In this document: piece after piece, positions 52,381-61,224 of the stretch
How positions within the stretch are numbered: position 1 is the first letter of the stretch
Layout: each line of letters opens with the position of its first letter
Assembly: GCF_001456155.1 (NCBI RefSeq)
Contig: NZ_CP013293.1
Coordinates: forward strand, 1,116,001-1,180,000
Direction: 5' to 3'
Origin: Chryseobacterium sp. IHB B 17019
GTDB lineage: Bacteria; Bacteroidota; Bacteroidia; Flavobacteriales; Weeksellaceae
DNA length: 64,000 bases
Notes under the pieces: model-generated
Databases searched by the model: none
The model's input: only the letters and a program-made list of their open reading frames with translations
What the model was told of the DNA's origin: nothing
Translations under genes and position numbers: made by a program

Positions 52381-53742
52381 TTATTTAATAATCAATTTCT
52401 GGCTATAAGATTTTAGATCCCCTGATTTTAAGTTAATAAAATAAACTCCTGCAGGAATTCCCGAAATATTAATACTGTTGTCATTTTCAATTTTTGCAGA
52501 TTCCAAGACTTTTCTTCCTTCAAAATTGATGATATCGGCGGAAATATTTTTGTCTTTTAAACCTTCAATAAAAACTTTTTTAGAAGCGGGATTCGGATAT
52601 ACTTTTATCTGGGCTAAATTATCATTTTCCTGCGTTCCCAATGTAGTTGTAGTTACCCTGAAAATTTTTCCGTTATTTACAGCCGCAACGAACAGTTCAT
52701 TCTGATTATTCACGCCGAACGTTGAAAAATTATTTCCTGAAAATGCAGGTGACCAGGTAATTGAATTGTTGGTATTCAAAATTCCGATCTGTGTTGAACA
52801 ATAATCCGCGAAAATATATTTCCCCTGTAAAGCCGGAAATTGTGTACCTCTGTAAACGTAACCTCCTGTTATTGAACATTTTCCTCCGGAATGATCATAC
52901 ACGGCAACGGGGAAAGTCATGGTGGATTGTGCTGCACATCCAGCAGTATTATAAGTGTTATTTCCTTCATAGCATCTCCATCCGTAATTCACGCCGGCCT
53001 GTGTAAGCGGAACCCTGTTGATTTCCTCAAACTGACCCTGCCCAACGTCTGCAATCATCACATTTCCGGAAACGGTGTCAAAATTAAATTTCCACGCATT
53101 TCTCAGTCCATACGCCCAGACTTCATCTGCTCCATCTACGCCTACAAAAGGATTTCCGGGAGGAATGTTATATGGTCCGGTAGAATTGATGTCAAGCCTT
53201 AATAATTTTCCTAAAAGAGAGTTTTTATTCTGAGCGTTATTATTTGGGTCACCACCACTTCCTCCATCGCCCGTCACCACCCACAGATAGCCATCTGGCG
53301 CAAAGTGGATGCTTCCGCCATTGTGATTATCAAACGGTTTTGATTGGGTTATAATAAGCTTTTCAGAATTGGGATCAGCGACGTCCGGATTTGAGCTTCG
53401 GGTGTATCTTGCGACCGCAATATTGCCGTCTGTGTCGTTATAATACACAAAAAAATACCCATTTGTCGAGTATTGTGGGTGGAATGCAAGTCCTAAAAGG
53501 CCCCTTTCGCCGCCGTAAGTGATTTTCGAGCTGATATTCAGGAAGTTGGTAGGATTGACGGTGCCGTTTGGCTGGACAATCTTAATGATCCCGTTTTGCT
53601 GAACGACAAACATTCTGGTGTCATTGGCGTTTACAATTTCGACTGGGGCGGTAAAGCCGGTAGCAAATTCTTCCAAAGTAATGCTTTGAGCATTCACCAT
53701 AAAGGAAGAAATAATACTTGCAGTAAAAAGTAGTTTTTTCAT
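52381..53742 (-). CDS. Secreted PQQ-dependent sugar dehydrogenase-like protein with type IX tail
   Basis: 453 residues. Signal peptide ends at MVNAQ (19). Residues 25-360 are a six-blade propeller of the soluble aldose/sorbosone dehydrogenase group: GERGLLGLAFHPQY (76-89), YNDTDGNIAVARY, DNHNGGSIHFAPDGYLWVVTGDGGSGGDPNNNAQ (about 139-171), GLRNAWKF. These oxidise sugars with PQQ in known members. From about residue 380 (VYPNPASKKVFIEGL...) a C-terminal sorting domain directs type IX export. Several CYEGN/CAAQ cysteines suggest a disulfide. Monocistronic. Confidence 0.92.
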   Translation of the reverse strand: MKKLLFTASIISSFMVNAQSITLEEFATGFTAPVEIVNANDTRMFVVQQNGIIKIVQPNGTVNPTNFLNISSKITYGGERGLLGLAFHPQYSTNGYFFVYYNDTDGNIAVARYTRSSNPDVADPNSEKLIITQSKPFDNHNGGSIHFAPDGYLWVVTGDGGSGGDPNNNAQNKNSLLGKLLRLDINSTGPYNIPPGNPFVGVDGADEVWAYGLRNAWKFNFDTVSGNVMIADVGQGQFEEINRVPLTQAGVNYGWRCYEGNNTYNTAGCAAQSTMTFPVAVYDHSGGKCSITGGYVYRGTQFPALQGKYIFADYCSTQIGILNTNNSITWSPAFSGNNFSTFGVNNQNELFVAAVNNGKIFRVTTTTLGTQENDNLAQIKVYPNPASKKVFIEGLKDKNISADIINFEGRKVLESAKIENDNSINISGIPAGVYFINLKSGDLKSYSQKLIIK

Positions 53743-53920
53743 AATATTTTGATATTTAGTGTATTAAATCTGAATGAAAATTTCATACCAATTAAATTTT
53801 GAAAAATTCATTAGAATAGTATCAAAAAATTATTAAATCTTAAATGAAAATAAGAATACCGATATATCTGAAAATAAATGATTTCTGTTGTTAAAAATTC
53901 ATAAAATACCAGAAAATGAT

Positions 53921-53928
53921 TATATTTG
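53921..53928 (+). promoter_or_regulatory. Candidate -7 box for secDF
   Basis: TATATTTG, 29 bp before the secDF ATG; a TTG upstream lies 30 bases away, longer than the usual spacer. Confidence 0.4.
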
Positions 53929-53957
53929 CCGACTTAATTTAACGTAGTTATAACAAA

Positions 53958-56867
53958 ATGCAAGGAAAAGGACTTATTACAATTGTTGCTATTGTACTAG
54001 GGTTGATTTGCTTAAACGAGCTATTACCAACTTGGTACGCCAGCAAAATTGAAAAGCAGGCGACTGCTGTTGCAGGAGACAATCCGGAGAAGTATCAGAA
54101 AGAAATCGCAAGACTTTCTAAGGATACACTGAATCTTGGATTCACAAAACTTTATTATTCTAAAGCCAAAGACAAGGAAATGAAACTTGGTCTTGACCTG
54201 AAAGGGGGGATCAACGTTCTTTTGGAAATCAACCAAAGGGATCTTGTAAATGATTTAACAAATTATTCTACAAACCCGGTCCTTATCGAAGCTTTAAACA
54301 AAACTGATGAAGTTCAGAAGAATTCTACAAAATCTTACATCGACAATTTCTTCGATCAGTTTGATGTAATTAACAAAGCAAAAGGTACCAACCTTAAGCT
54401 TGCAGATCCGGAACTTTTCGGGAATACAACGCTTACAGAGGTGAAGTACAATACACCTGATGAGCAGGTAAAAAGCATTGTTAAAAGAAAAATCGATGCT
54501 TCTGTAGGAACAGCTTTTGAGGTAATCAGAACCAGAATTGACAAAATGGGTGCGGTGCAGCCAAACGTTCAGAGAGTACCTGGAACAGCTAGAATTTCTG
54601 TGGAAATGCCTGGTATGAAGGATATCGATAAGGTGAAGAAAATGCTTCAGACTTCCGCAAAACTTCAGTTCTGGGAAGTACAGCAAGTTCCTGAAATGGC
54701 GCCTTATTTCCAGACCCTTACATCAATAGTGGCTGCAAAAGGTGATTCCATGGGTGTTGCGAAGACTACAAACTTCATGGGCCTTTTACACCTTGACAAA
54801 TTAAGAACAAATGGTGTTGCCAACGTAAAACTTTCTGATACTGCTGCTGTGAACAAAATTCTAAACAGCAAAGTAGCTCAGTCTCTACGTCCGGCTAACA
54901 TTAAATATACCCAATTCATGTGGGGTTACAAACCTGAAGCTACTGATGAAGAAAGCTTGGTATTGTATGCGATCAGAGGGAATATCAACCAAAAAGCTCC
55001 TGTAGACGGTGCTGTTGAAACCGCAAGCATCGGATACGATGAGTTAAGCAGAGTAGTGGTAGACATGCAGATGGATTCCAAAGGTGCTAAAGAATGGAAG
55101 ACTCTAACGGAGAAAAACGTTGGAAAACCGGTTGCTGTAACACTTGATAACAGAGTATACACTGCCCCGAACGTTGTAAATGCAATTCCTAACGGAAGAA
55201 CTCAGATTTCCGGTAACTTCTCTCAGGAAGAAGCTAAAGAATTGGTAGACGTTTTAGGTGCTGGTAAATTACCGGCAGGTGCAAAAGTGGTTCAGGCTAC
55301 AGTTGTAGGACCTTCATTAGGACAAGAGTCTATTGATGCGGGGGTAATGTCTTTCGGTATCGCATTCTTATTGATTATCGTTTATATCATTTTCTATTAC
55401 GGTGGTGCAGGGGTGTACGCTGTAATCGCGATGATTATCAACTTATTCTATATCTTCGGGATTATGGATTCCGTAGATGCTACACTTACGCTTCCTGGTA
55501 TCGCGGGTATTGTACTTACAATGGCGATGGCGGTCGACACGAACGTAATTATCTATGAAAGAACTAAAGAAGAACTTTTCGCTGGAAAAAGTATTCTTGA
55601 AGCATATAAAGACGGTTTCAAACATGCCTTAAGTGCAATTGTGGATGGTCACTTAACGACGTTGTTAACAGCGGGAGTACTTTTCCTTTTCGGAACAGGG
55701 CCTATCAAAGGTTTTGCATTGACATTAGGAATCGGTATCTTGATGACATTCTTTACTTCGGTATTGATTTCAAGAGCAATGATCTTCTCCAGATTGAATA
55801 AAGGAAAAACCATTTCTGTTTGGACAGGTGCTACGAAAAATCTTTTCAGAAACACATGGATCGATTTTATTGGAAAAAGAAAATATGCTTACATCATTTC
55901 TGCTGTTCTTACTATAGTTTCTATCGCATCTATTGCAATCAACGGATTCAAATACGGTATCGACTTTACAGGAGGTAGAAATTATGTGGTAAGATTTGAT
56001 AAAGCTGTTAATGCTGAAGATATCGAAGGTAAATTGGTTACAATTTTCAAAACTGAAGACGGTAAAAACTCTTCTGTTGAAGCCAAAACTTTTGGTAATG
56101 ACAGGCAGCTGAAAATTTCTACAGATTACCTTATTGATGATGAATCTTTAAAAGCTGACCAGACTGTTGAGCAGAAATTATATGAAGGATTAAAATCCAG
56201 CTTACCTGCAAACATGACGATGAAAGATTTCAAGTCTGCAGATAAAGAGCATGCAGGGATCATTTCTTCTGAAAAAGTAGGACCAACAGTGGCAGATGAT
56301 ATCAAAACTCACGGTATTCTTGCTGTAATTGCGGCTTTAGCGGGTATTTTCATTTATATCTTGGTAAGATTTAGAAAATGGCAGTTCTCACTTGGTGCTG
56401 TTGCGGCGTTATTCCACGATGCGGTTATCATTTTGGGAGCGTATTCACTGCTTCACAAATTCATGCCGTTCAATATGGAGATCAATCAGGATTTCGTTGC
56501 GGCGATCCTGACGGTATTAGGTTACTCGATCAATGATACGGTAATTATCTTCGACAGAATTAGAGAGTATTTAAGAGAGAAGAAATCATTAACATTGGCA
56601 GGATTATTCGATGACTCTATTTCCAGTACATTGGGTAGAACGTTCAACACGTCATTTACTACAATTATGGTAATTTTAGCGATCTTCATTTTCGGTGGAG
56701 ATAACTTGAGAGGATTCATGTTTGCGATGTTGATCGGTATCGGATTCGGTACTTACTCATCCATCTTTATTGCTTCGGCGATTGCTTATGACTTCCTGAA
56801 AACCGGTAAGGAAGAAGAAGTTCATGGTAAAACAACGACGAGCAAAGAAGTACTTGCTTCAAAATAA
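53958..56867 (+). CDS. secDF: Fused protein translocase subunits SecD and SecF
   Basis: Proton-driven partner of SecYEG that pulls proteins out of the membrane. 969 residues in one chain with about 12 helices. SecD half: N-terminal TM, LGLDLKGGINVLLEI, a large periplasmic domain (about 80-450), then GVMSFGIAFLLIIVYIIFYYGGAGVYAVIAM and DGHLTTLLTAGVLFLFGTGPIKGFALTLGIGI. SecF half begins near residue 635 with KRKYAYIISAVL, FKYGIDFTGGRNYVVRF, and ends with ILTVLGYSINDTVIIFDRIREY. Fusion is the rule in this phylum. Terminator follows. Confidence 0.96.
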   Translation: MQGKGLITIVAIVLGLICLNELLPTWYASKIEKQATAVAGDNPEKYQKEIARLSKDTLNLGFTKLYYSKAKDKEMKLGLDLKGGINVLLEINQRDLVNDLTNYSTNPVLIEALNKTDEVQKNSTKSYIDNFFDQFDVINKAKGTNLKLADPELFGNTTLTEVKYNTPDEQVKSIVKRKIDASVGTAFEVIRTRIDKMGAVQPNVQRVPGTARISVEMPGMKDIDKVKKMLQTSAKLQFWEVQQVPEMAPYFQTLTSIVAAKGDSMGVAKTTNFMGLLHLDKLRTNGVANVKLSDTAAVNKILNSKVAQSLRPANIKYTQFMWGYKPEATDEESLVLYAIRGNINQKAPVDGAVETASIGYDELSRVVVDMQMDSKGAKEWKTLTEKNVGKPVAVTLDNRVYTAPNVVNAIPNGRTQISGNFSQEEAKELVDVLGAGKLPAGAKVVQATVVGPSLGQESIDAGVMSFGIAFLLIIVYIIFYYGGAGVYAVIAMIINLFYIFGIMDSVDATLTLPGIAGIVLTMAMAVDTNVIIYERTKEELFAGKSILEAYKDGFKHALSAIVDGHLTTLLTAGVLFLFGTGPIKGFALTLGIGILMTFFTSVLISRAMIFSRLNKGKTISVWTGATKNLFRNTWIDFIGKRKYAYIISAVLTIVSIASIAINGFKYGIDFTGGRNYVVRFDKAVNAEDIEGKLVTIFKTEDGKNSSVEAKTFGNDRQLKISTDYLIDDESLKADQTVEQKLYEGLKSSLPANMTMKDFKSADKEHAGIISSEKVGPTVADDIKTHGILAVIAALAGIFIYILVRFRKWQFSLGAVAALFHDAVIILGAYSLLHKFMPFNMEINQDFVAAILTVLGYSINDTVIIFDRIREYLREKKSLTLAGLFDDSISSTLGRTFNTSFTTIMVILAIFIFGGDNLRGFMFAMLIGIGFGTYSSIFIASAIAYDFLKTGKEEEVHGKTTTSKEVLASK

Positions 56868-56890
56868 TTTATACTACAATAAATAAGAAA

Positions 56891-56920
56891 AAGCCTCTCA
56901 ACACTGAGAGGCTTTTTTTG
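56891..56920 (+). terminator. Terminator after secDF
   Basis: AAGCCTCTCA (56891-56900) and TGAGAGGCTT (56905-56914) pair perfectly around ACAC, followed by TTTTTG. Confidence 0.92.
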
Positions 56921-57011
56921 TAAATAAACATCAGCCTTAATACTAAATATCTAACCTCTAACTTCTAATATCTAATTAATAATTTAGAATCATTATATTT
57001 TCTAATTTGAT

Positions 57012-57019
57012 TATTTTTG
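57012..57019 (+). promoter_or_regulatory. -7 box close to the MFS start codon
   Basis: TATTTTTG ends 7 bases before the MFS ATG, so the mRNA would have a very short or no leader. A TTTG at 57006-57009 is too near to be its -33 partner. Confidence 0.45.
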
Positions 57020-57026
57020 CACCGTT

Positions 57027-58262
57027 ATGGAAAACTCGAAGAAAAAAGCAGCCATTGGCTTCATATTTATAACCTTACTGATTGACATTACGGGATGGGG
57101 AATCATCATTCCTGTGGTTCCGAAACTGATTGAGGAGCTGATTCATGCAGATATAAGTGAAGCCGCAAAATATGGAGGCTGGCTGGGTTTTGCCTATGCC
57201 TTTATACAGTTCATCTTTTCCCCTGTAGTAGGAAATTTGAGTGATAAATATGGCAGGAGACCTATTATTTTGATCTCCCTTTTCGGATTTGCGGTGGATT
57301 ATATTTTCCTGGCATTGGCCCCGACAATCTGGTGGCTGTTTCTGGGAAGAATCATTGCCGGAATTACCGGAGCAAGTATTACTACGGCGAGTGCGTACAT
57401 TGCAGATATTTCCACAGATGAAGACAGGGCTAAAAATTTTGGTTTAATTGGTGCGGCTTTCGGGCTTGGATTTATCATTGGGCCGGTTTTGGGTGGTGTT
57501 TTAGGGCATTACGGAGCCAGAGTTCCGTTCTATGCTGCTGCAGCATTATGTTTGTTGAATTTTCTTTACGGATATTTTATCCTTCCGGAAAGTTTGGATA
57601 AAGATAAAAGAAGAGAATTTGATTGGAAAAGAGCAAATCCCATCGGTTCATTTAAGTTTTTAGGGAAGCATCCTGAAATTTCGGGGTTAATAGTTTCTTT
57701 AATTTTAATTTATATCGCAGGACACGCTGTTCAGAGCAATTGGAGCTTTTTTACCATGTATAAATTCAACTGGACGGAAAGAATGGTGGGAATTTCCCTT
57801 GGTGTAGTTGGTTTACTGGTTGGATTGGTGCAGGGTGGCCTGATCAGGTGGACAACCCCGAGACTGGGCGAACAAAAAAGTATTTATTACGGATTAGCAC
57901 TTTATGCGATAGGAATGCTCTTGTTTGCATTTGCAACACAGGGTTGGATGATGTTCGCGTTTTTAATTCCGTATTGTTTGGGTGGAATTTGTGGTCCCGC
58001 ACTTCAGTCGGTGATTACGAAAAGTGTTCCTTCCAATGAGCAAGGGGAGCTACAGGGTGCGCTGACAAGTTTGATGAGTGCCACTTCAATTATCGGACCT
58101 CCGATGATGACCAACCTGTTTTACTTTTTTACGCACGATGAAGCGCCTTTCAAATTCTCTGGTGCGCCGTTCTTTTTAGCGTTTATTTTAATGGCTTTGA
58201 GTGTGGTTATCACGTATTACGCTTTCCAGAAACAAAGAGATAAAAAGGATATTTTAGAGTAA
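57027..58262 (+). CDS. TCR/Tet-family MFS exporter
   Basis: 411 residues with 12 transmembrane helices. [15 protein letters not shown] (helix 1), the motif [14 protein letters not shown] (about 71-84) and motif [23 protein letters not shown] place it with TetA-type 12-helix drug/H+ antiporters. Many chromosomal members of this group confer little or no tetracycline resistance, so drug specificity should not be assumed. Own promoter and terminator; no TetR-type repressor beside it. Confidence 0.9.
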   Translation: MENSKKKAAIGFIFITLLIDITGWGIIIPVVPKLIEELIHADISEAAKYGGWLGFAYAFIQFIFSPVVGNLSDKYGRRPIILISLFGFAVDYIFLALAPTIWWLFLGRIIAGITGASITTASAYIADISTDEDRAKNFGLIGAAFGLGFIIGPVLGGVLGHYGARVPFYAAAALCLLNFLYGYFILPESLDKDKRREFDWKRANPIGSFKFLGKHPEISGLIVSLILIYIAGHAVQSNWSFFTMYKFNWTERMVGISLGVVGLLVGLVQGGLIRWTTPRLGEQKSIYYGLALYAIGMLLFAFATQGWMMFAFLIPYCLGGICGPALQSVITKSVPSNEQGELQGALTSLMSATSIIGPPMMTNLFYFFTHDEAPFKFSGAPFFLAFILMALSVVITYYAFQKQRDKKDILE

Positions 58263-58265
58263 AAT

Positions 58266-58295
58266 AAAACGGAGATCAGGACGATTCTCCGTTTT
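58266..58295 (+). terminator. Terminator after the MFS exporter
   Basis: AAAACGGAGA (58266-58275) and TCTCCGTTTT (58286-58295) pair perfectly around TCAGGACGAT, then TTCTTT. Confidence 0.88.
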
Positions 58296-58456
58296 TCTTT
58301 GGAAATATAATGTTTGAAAGAATATATTGAAAAGCTTAGTGTTTTCAATGGCCGAAAGTTAAGTTAAATCATTTCGATGTGAATTAATTGTATGTTAATT
58401 GTTGTTTAAATTAAAGTGAACTTTTTCCTACAAAACGCTTGAAGACAATTTTTCAA

Positions 58457-58504
58457 CTTCGTTTGTCATCCTGAGATCTCAACATTTCAGGATGACAAAT
58501 GAAG
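58457..58504. repeat. GTCATCCTGA-type hairpin
   Basis: CTTCGTTTGTCATCCTGA and TCAGGATGACAAATGAAG pair with one mismatch around 12 bases. The 506-bp gap between the MFS exporter and tatA also holds GGTGGCT...AGCCACC (58546-58570) and the reversed repeat at 58582. Confidence 0.82.
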
Positions 58505-58581
58505 CGGCATTCCTAATGTAAGTAAAGTAAGACTGAAAGTTATCTGGTGGCTGAGGCTCCCGAAGCCACCAATCCTGAAAC

Positions 58582-58649
58582 CCTAGCCCCGATAGAAACG
58601 AAAATCCTTTTTTGAAAAAAAAGATTGCAGTGGATAGCGGGAAATAGCT
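58582..58649 (-). repeat. Dispersed repeat, copy 4, shortened and reversed
   Basis: On the minus strand it starts AGCTATTTCCCGCTATCC and ends CTATCGGGGCTAGG, as in copy 1, with a shorter centre of TTTTTTT...AAAAAAGGAT. 68 bp against 94 bp in the other copies, so an internal deletion or replacement is likely. Confidence 0.85.
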
Positions 58650-58768
58650 TCAAAAGAAAGGGAAGACGGAGGCGTGAAGTTTATAACTTAGCCGTTCTAT
58701 TTCTTAAAATTTGTTTAAAATTGATAATTAACATAATACAATTGTATAATCTTTCGTAATTTTACCGA

Positions 58769-59104
58769 ATGGAATTAAGCATTGGAGAAATGGCACTGAT
58801 TGCTGTTGCGATCGTTGTCTTATTCGGACCGGATAAACTGCCGCAAATTGCACGCGACTTAGGCTCAGGTGTTAGAAAAATGCGTGGTGCTGTGGAAGAC
58901 ATCAAAACTGAAATCATGAAAGAAACAGATAATCCTGTTTCTGAGATAAAACGTGAGATTGAGAAAGTAAAAGATGCAGCCAAGGAATTCAATCCAATGA
59001 AAAATATCGAAAACGATATTCTTGCCGCTCCAAAAGACCAAAACGAACTTCCAAAACCAAAGCCTTCCGAAGATGAAACGCATGAAGGGCCTGTAAGCCG
59101 ATAA
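58769..59104 (+). CDS. tatA: Sec-independent translocase protein TatA/TatE
   Basis: Forms the pore for folded twin-arginine substrates. 111 residues: a short N-terminal membrane helix (GEMALIAVAIVVLFGP), the conserved hinge FGPDKLP (19-25), an amphipathic helix (ARDLGSGVRKMRGAVEDIKTEI) and a charged tail rich in Pro, Asp and Glu ending GPVSR. tatC is not in the window. It overlaps nothing and is 3 bp before the PAP2 gene; the three following genes form one operon. Confidence 0.93.
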   Translation: MELSIGEMALIAVAIVVLFGPDKLPQIARDLGSGVRKMRGAVEDIKTEIMKETDNPVSEIKREIEKVKDAAKEFNPMKNIENDILAAPKDQNELPKPKPSEDETHEGPVSR

Positions 59105-59107
59105 CCG

Positions 59108-59674
59108 ATGGAGGAGATTATTCAGGAAGATAAAAAGGTTTTTTTGTTTCTCAATAATTTGGGAAATTCATCCTTCGATCAGTTTTGGATGCTGATTTCC
59201 AGTACCTGGATCTGGGTACCGCTCTATATTATTTTCTGTTATTTTTTATATAAAAATTATAAACTAAGGGCTTTAGTTTTCATTTTGGTATTCGTTGCCA
59301 TTGGTGTAACGGTTTCCGATCAGCTGGCGGGTGTTTTCAAGCATGGAATAGAGCGTTTAAGGCCTTGTCACGACCCTACACTGGAGCACCAGATGAGGAT
59401 TGTAAAGTGCGGTGGACAATACGGATTTTATTCGGCGCACGCTTCCAACACTTTTTTCCTGGCAGCTTATTTAAGTATTTTGTTAAAAAATAAAATTAAA
59501 TGGTTTCCTTATGCTATATTTGTATGGGCTGTGGTAATTTCCTATAGCCGGATTTATTTAGGAGTGCATTTCCCGATAGATATTTTGGTGGGGGCGTTTG
59601 TTGGAACTTTATTGGGAGTGATTTTTAGTGCACTTGCCAAAAAAGTAATCAATAAACAAAAGATAACCACATGA
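59108..59674 (+). CDS. PAP2-family membrane phosphatase
   Basis: 188 residues, about 5 helices. The three phosphatase motifs are KHGIERLRP (about 76-84, KxxxxxxRP), SAHASNTFF (about 108-116, PSGH-like with Ala for Gly) and SRIYLGVHFPID (about 152-163, SRxxxxxHxxxD). Such enzymes dephosphorylate undecaprenyl or phosphatidate-type lipids. In a tatA-PAP2-TPR operon; its stop overlaps the TPR start by 4 bp. Exact lipid substrate unknown. Confidence 0.9.
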   Translation: MEEIIQEDKKVFLFLNNLGNSSFDQFWMLISSTWIWVPLYIIFCYFLYKNYKLRALVFILVFVAIGVTVSDQLAGVFKHGIERLRPCHDPTLEHQMRIVKCGGQYGFYSAHASNTFFLAAYLSILLKNKIKWFPYAIFVWAVVISYSRIYLGVHFPIDILVGAFVGTLLGVIFSALAKKVINKQKITT

Positions 59675-60486
59675 GAAAACATTTATTATTTTTAGCACTA
59701 GCTTCATTTTCATTAAATTTTTACGCTCAGGATAAAAAAGCAGCTGAAGAATGCTTCCAAAAAGCAGACTACAAATGCGCCGAGGAACAGTATTCCAAAT
59801 TGGCCCAAAGCGAAAAAATCCAACAAATACAATCTGAATATTATAATTATCTTGGGACCGCCCAAAGAAGGCTAGGGAAGACTTCCTCAGCTTTCAAATC
59901 CTACGAATCTGCTCTAAAGGCTAATCCGATGTCGGCGGCTGTGTATGCTAACTTAGGCTCGATTCATGGACAGAAGGGAAATAAGCAGGCTGCCCTGGAC
60001 TACCTTAACAAAGGGCTTCAAATAACACCCGAAAATGCAGAAATGTATCTTACCCGTGCTAAGATTTATGAAAACTTAGGAAAAAAAGATCTTGCTGCGA
60101 AAGATTTAAATCAAATTTTAAATTTTGCACCCGACAATATTTACGCCAGAACTGGTCTAGCCAATTTGAAAAAGAATAGCGGCGATCTTGAAGGTGCCCT
60201 GAAAGATTATAATCAATTGATTGCTGAAAAACCGGAATCTCTTTTGTACAGCGGAAGAGCCGATGTTTATTATAAGTTAAAGAAAAATAAAGAAGCTCTT
60301 ACAGACGTAAACAAAGCCATTTCTATTGATCCGAAATTTGCCCAGGCTTACGTGAATAAAGCATTAATTTTATTTGAAACGGCAAAAGCTAAAGAAGCCT
60401 GTGCAAGCCTTGACAAAGCCGTAAGTTTAGGATATGAAAAGCCTTTGCTGCTTGATTATTATTCTAAATGTGAAGTGAAAAAATAA
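59671..60486 (+). CDS. Secreted tetratricopeptide repeat protein
   Basis: 271 residues with a signal peptide ending at NFYAQ (about 20). At least six TPR units follow, for example YYNYLGTAQRRLGKTSSAFKSYESALKANP, AVYANLGSIHGQKGNKQAALDYLNKGLQITP and AYVNKALILFETAKAKEACASLDKAVSLGY. Three cysteines (AEECFQKADYKCAEEQ and CASLDKA) could form a disulfide. TPR proteins bind other proteins; partner unknown. ATGA overlap with the PAP2 gene shows coupling. Confidence 0.9.
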   Translation: MRKHLLFLALASFSLNFYAQDKKAAEECFQKADYKCAEEQYSKLAQSEKIQQIQSEYYNYLGTAQRRLGKTSSAFKSYESALKANPMSAAVYANLGSIHGQKGNKQAALDYLNKGLQITPENAEMYLTRAKIYENLGKKDLAAKDLNQILNFAPDNIYARTGLANLKKNSGDLEGALKDYNQLIAEKPESLLYSGRADVYYKLKKNKEALTDVNKAISIDPKFAQAYVNKALILFETAKAKEACASLDKAVSLGYEKPLLLDYYSKCEVKK

Positions 60487-60499
60487 ATTTAAGATATTT

Positions 60500-60553
60500 A
60501 GTTTTTGGGTTTCAGGGGGCGGCGAAGCCGCCGCCCCCTGAAACCCAAAAACT
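60500..60553. terminator. Exceptionally GC-rich 25-bp perfect hairpin between convergent genes
   Basis: Arms of 25 bases (AGTTTTTGGGTTTC... and its exact complement ...GAAACCCAAAAACT) around AAGC; the inner part is GGGGGCGGCG/CGCCGCCCCC. It fills most of the 73-bp gap between the TPR and rlmH genes. The flanking T and A runs fit a two-way terminator. Confidence 0.8.
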
Positions 60554-60559
60554 TTAAAA

Positions 60560-61033
60560 CTAATCATTATGATAAGGCTTACCCTGCAAAATCTGATCTG
60601 CGCGGTAGAGCTGTTCCACAATAAACAGCCGGATCATTTGGTGTGTGAAGGTCATTTTAGATAACGACATTTTTTCATTGGCCCTATTGTATATTTCTTC
60701 TGAAAATCCGTAAGCTCCTCCAATCAGAATATGAATTTTTTTCACCGAAGAATTCATCCAGACGTCAATTTTTTGTGCAAATTCCCGACTGGTAAATTGT
60801 TTTCCTTTTTCATCCAGAATTACTGTCAGATCATTTTTATCAATATAGCTTAAAAATAATTTTGCTTCTTCTTTCTTTAAAAGCTCGGGAGAAAGGTTTT
60901 TGGCATTCTTTACATCAGGAATTTCAATGATGGTAAAATTCCAGTGTTTTGGGAGGCGCTTAAGATAATAACTGATGAGGGAAGTGATTTCCTTATCGTC
61001 CGTTTTCCCGATACAAAGCAAACTGATCTGCAT
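60560..61033 (-). CDS. rlmH: 23S rRNA pseudouridine-1915 N3-methyltransferase
   Basis: SPOUT-class methyltransferase acting on helix 69 of 23S rRNA with SAM. 157 residues, full length. The knot region is LIGGAYGFSEEIYNRANEKMSLSKMTFTHQMIRLFIVEQLYRADQILQGKPYHND; GGAYGF is the SAM loop, and the chain ends with the family-typical PYHND. Start MQISLLCIGKTDD at 61033. Convergent with the TPR gene. Confidence 0.96.
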   Translation of the reverse strand: MQISLLCIGKTDDKEITSLISYYLKRLPKHWNFTIIEIPDVKNAKNLSPELLKKEEAKLFLSYIDKNDLTVILDEKGKQFTSREFAQKIDVWMNSSVKKIHILIGGAYGFSEEIYNRANEKMSLSKMTFTHQMIRLFIVEQLYRADQILQGKPYHND

Positions 61034-61132
61034 TTTTCTGTTTTAAAATTTTAAATTTCAAAGATATTCATAAATTAAAGAATGTCATAATCTATTGGCT
61101 TTTTAAGGTTCGGATTAAAATAAAAAAATCAT

Positions 61133-61140
61133 TACTTTTG
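61133..61140 (+). promoter_or_regulatory. Candidate -7 box upstream of the YihY gene
   Basis: TACTTTTG, about 13 bases before a short ATG ORF and 84 before the YihY ATG; -33 element uncertain. Confidence 0.45.
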
Positions 61141-61152
61141 TAGAACACCACT

Positions 61153-61224
61153 ATGATAGAAATAAATATTTTGCCTTTTTCGGTAATTTCTAAGAACTTT
61201 GATTTAATAGATAATTTAAAGTAA
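61153..61224 (+). CDS. Possible 23-residue upstream ORF coupled to the YihY gene
   Basis: ATG at 61153 opens 23 codons (starts MIEINILPFSVI, ends DNLK) whose stop TAA shares its last base with the ATG of the YihY gene (TAATG). A promoter box lies just before it. The overlap suggests translational coupling through a short leader peptide. No known peptide family. Coding status unproven. Confidence 0.4.
   Translation: MIEINILPFSVISKNFDLIDNLK

Noticed and set aside
35563..53742. A type IX secretion gene cluster
   Set aside because: Two cargo proteins with sorting tails are present, but none of the secretion machinery genes is in the window.
57027..58262. Tetracycline resistance determinant
   Set aside because: TetA-like motifs are present, but no TetR gene or mobile context; chromosomal members often have other substrates.
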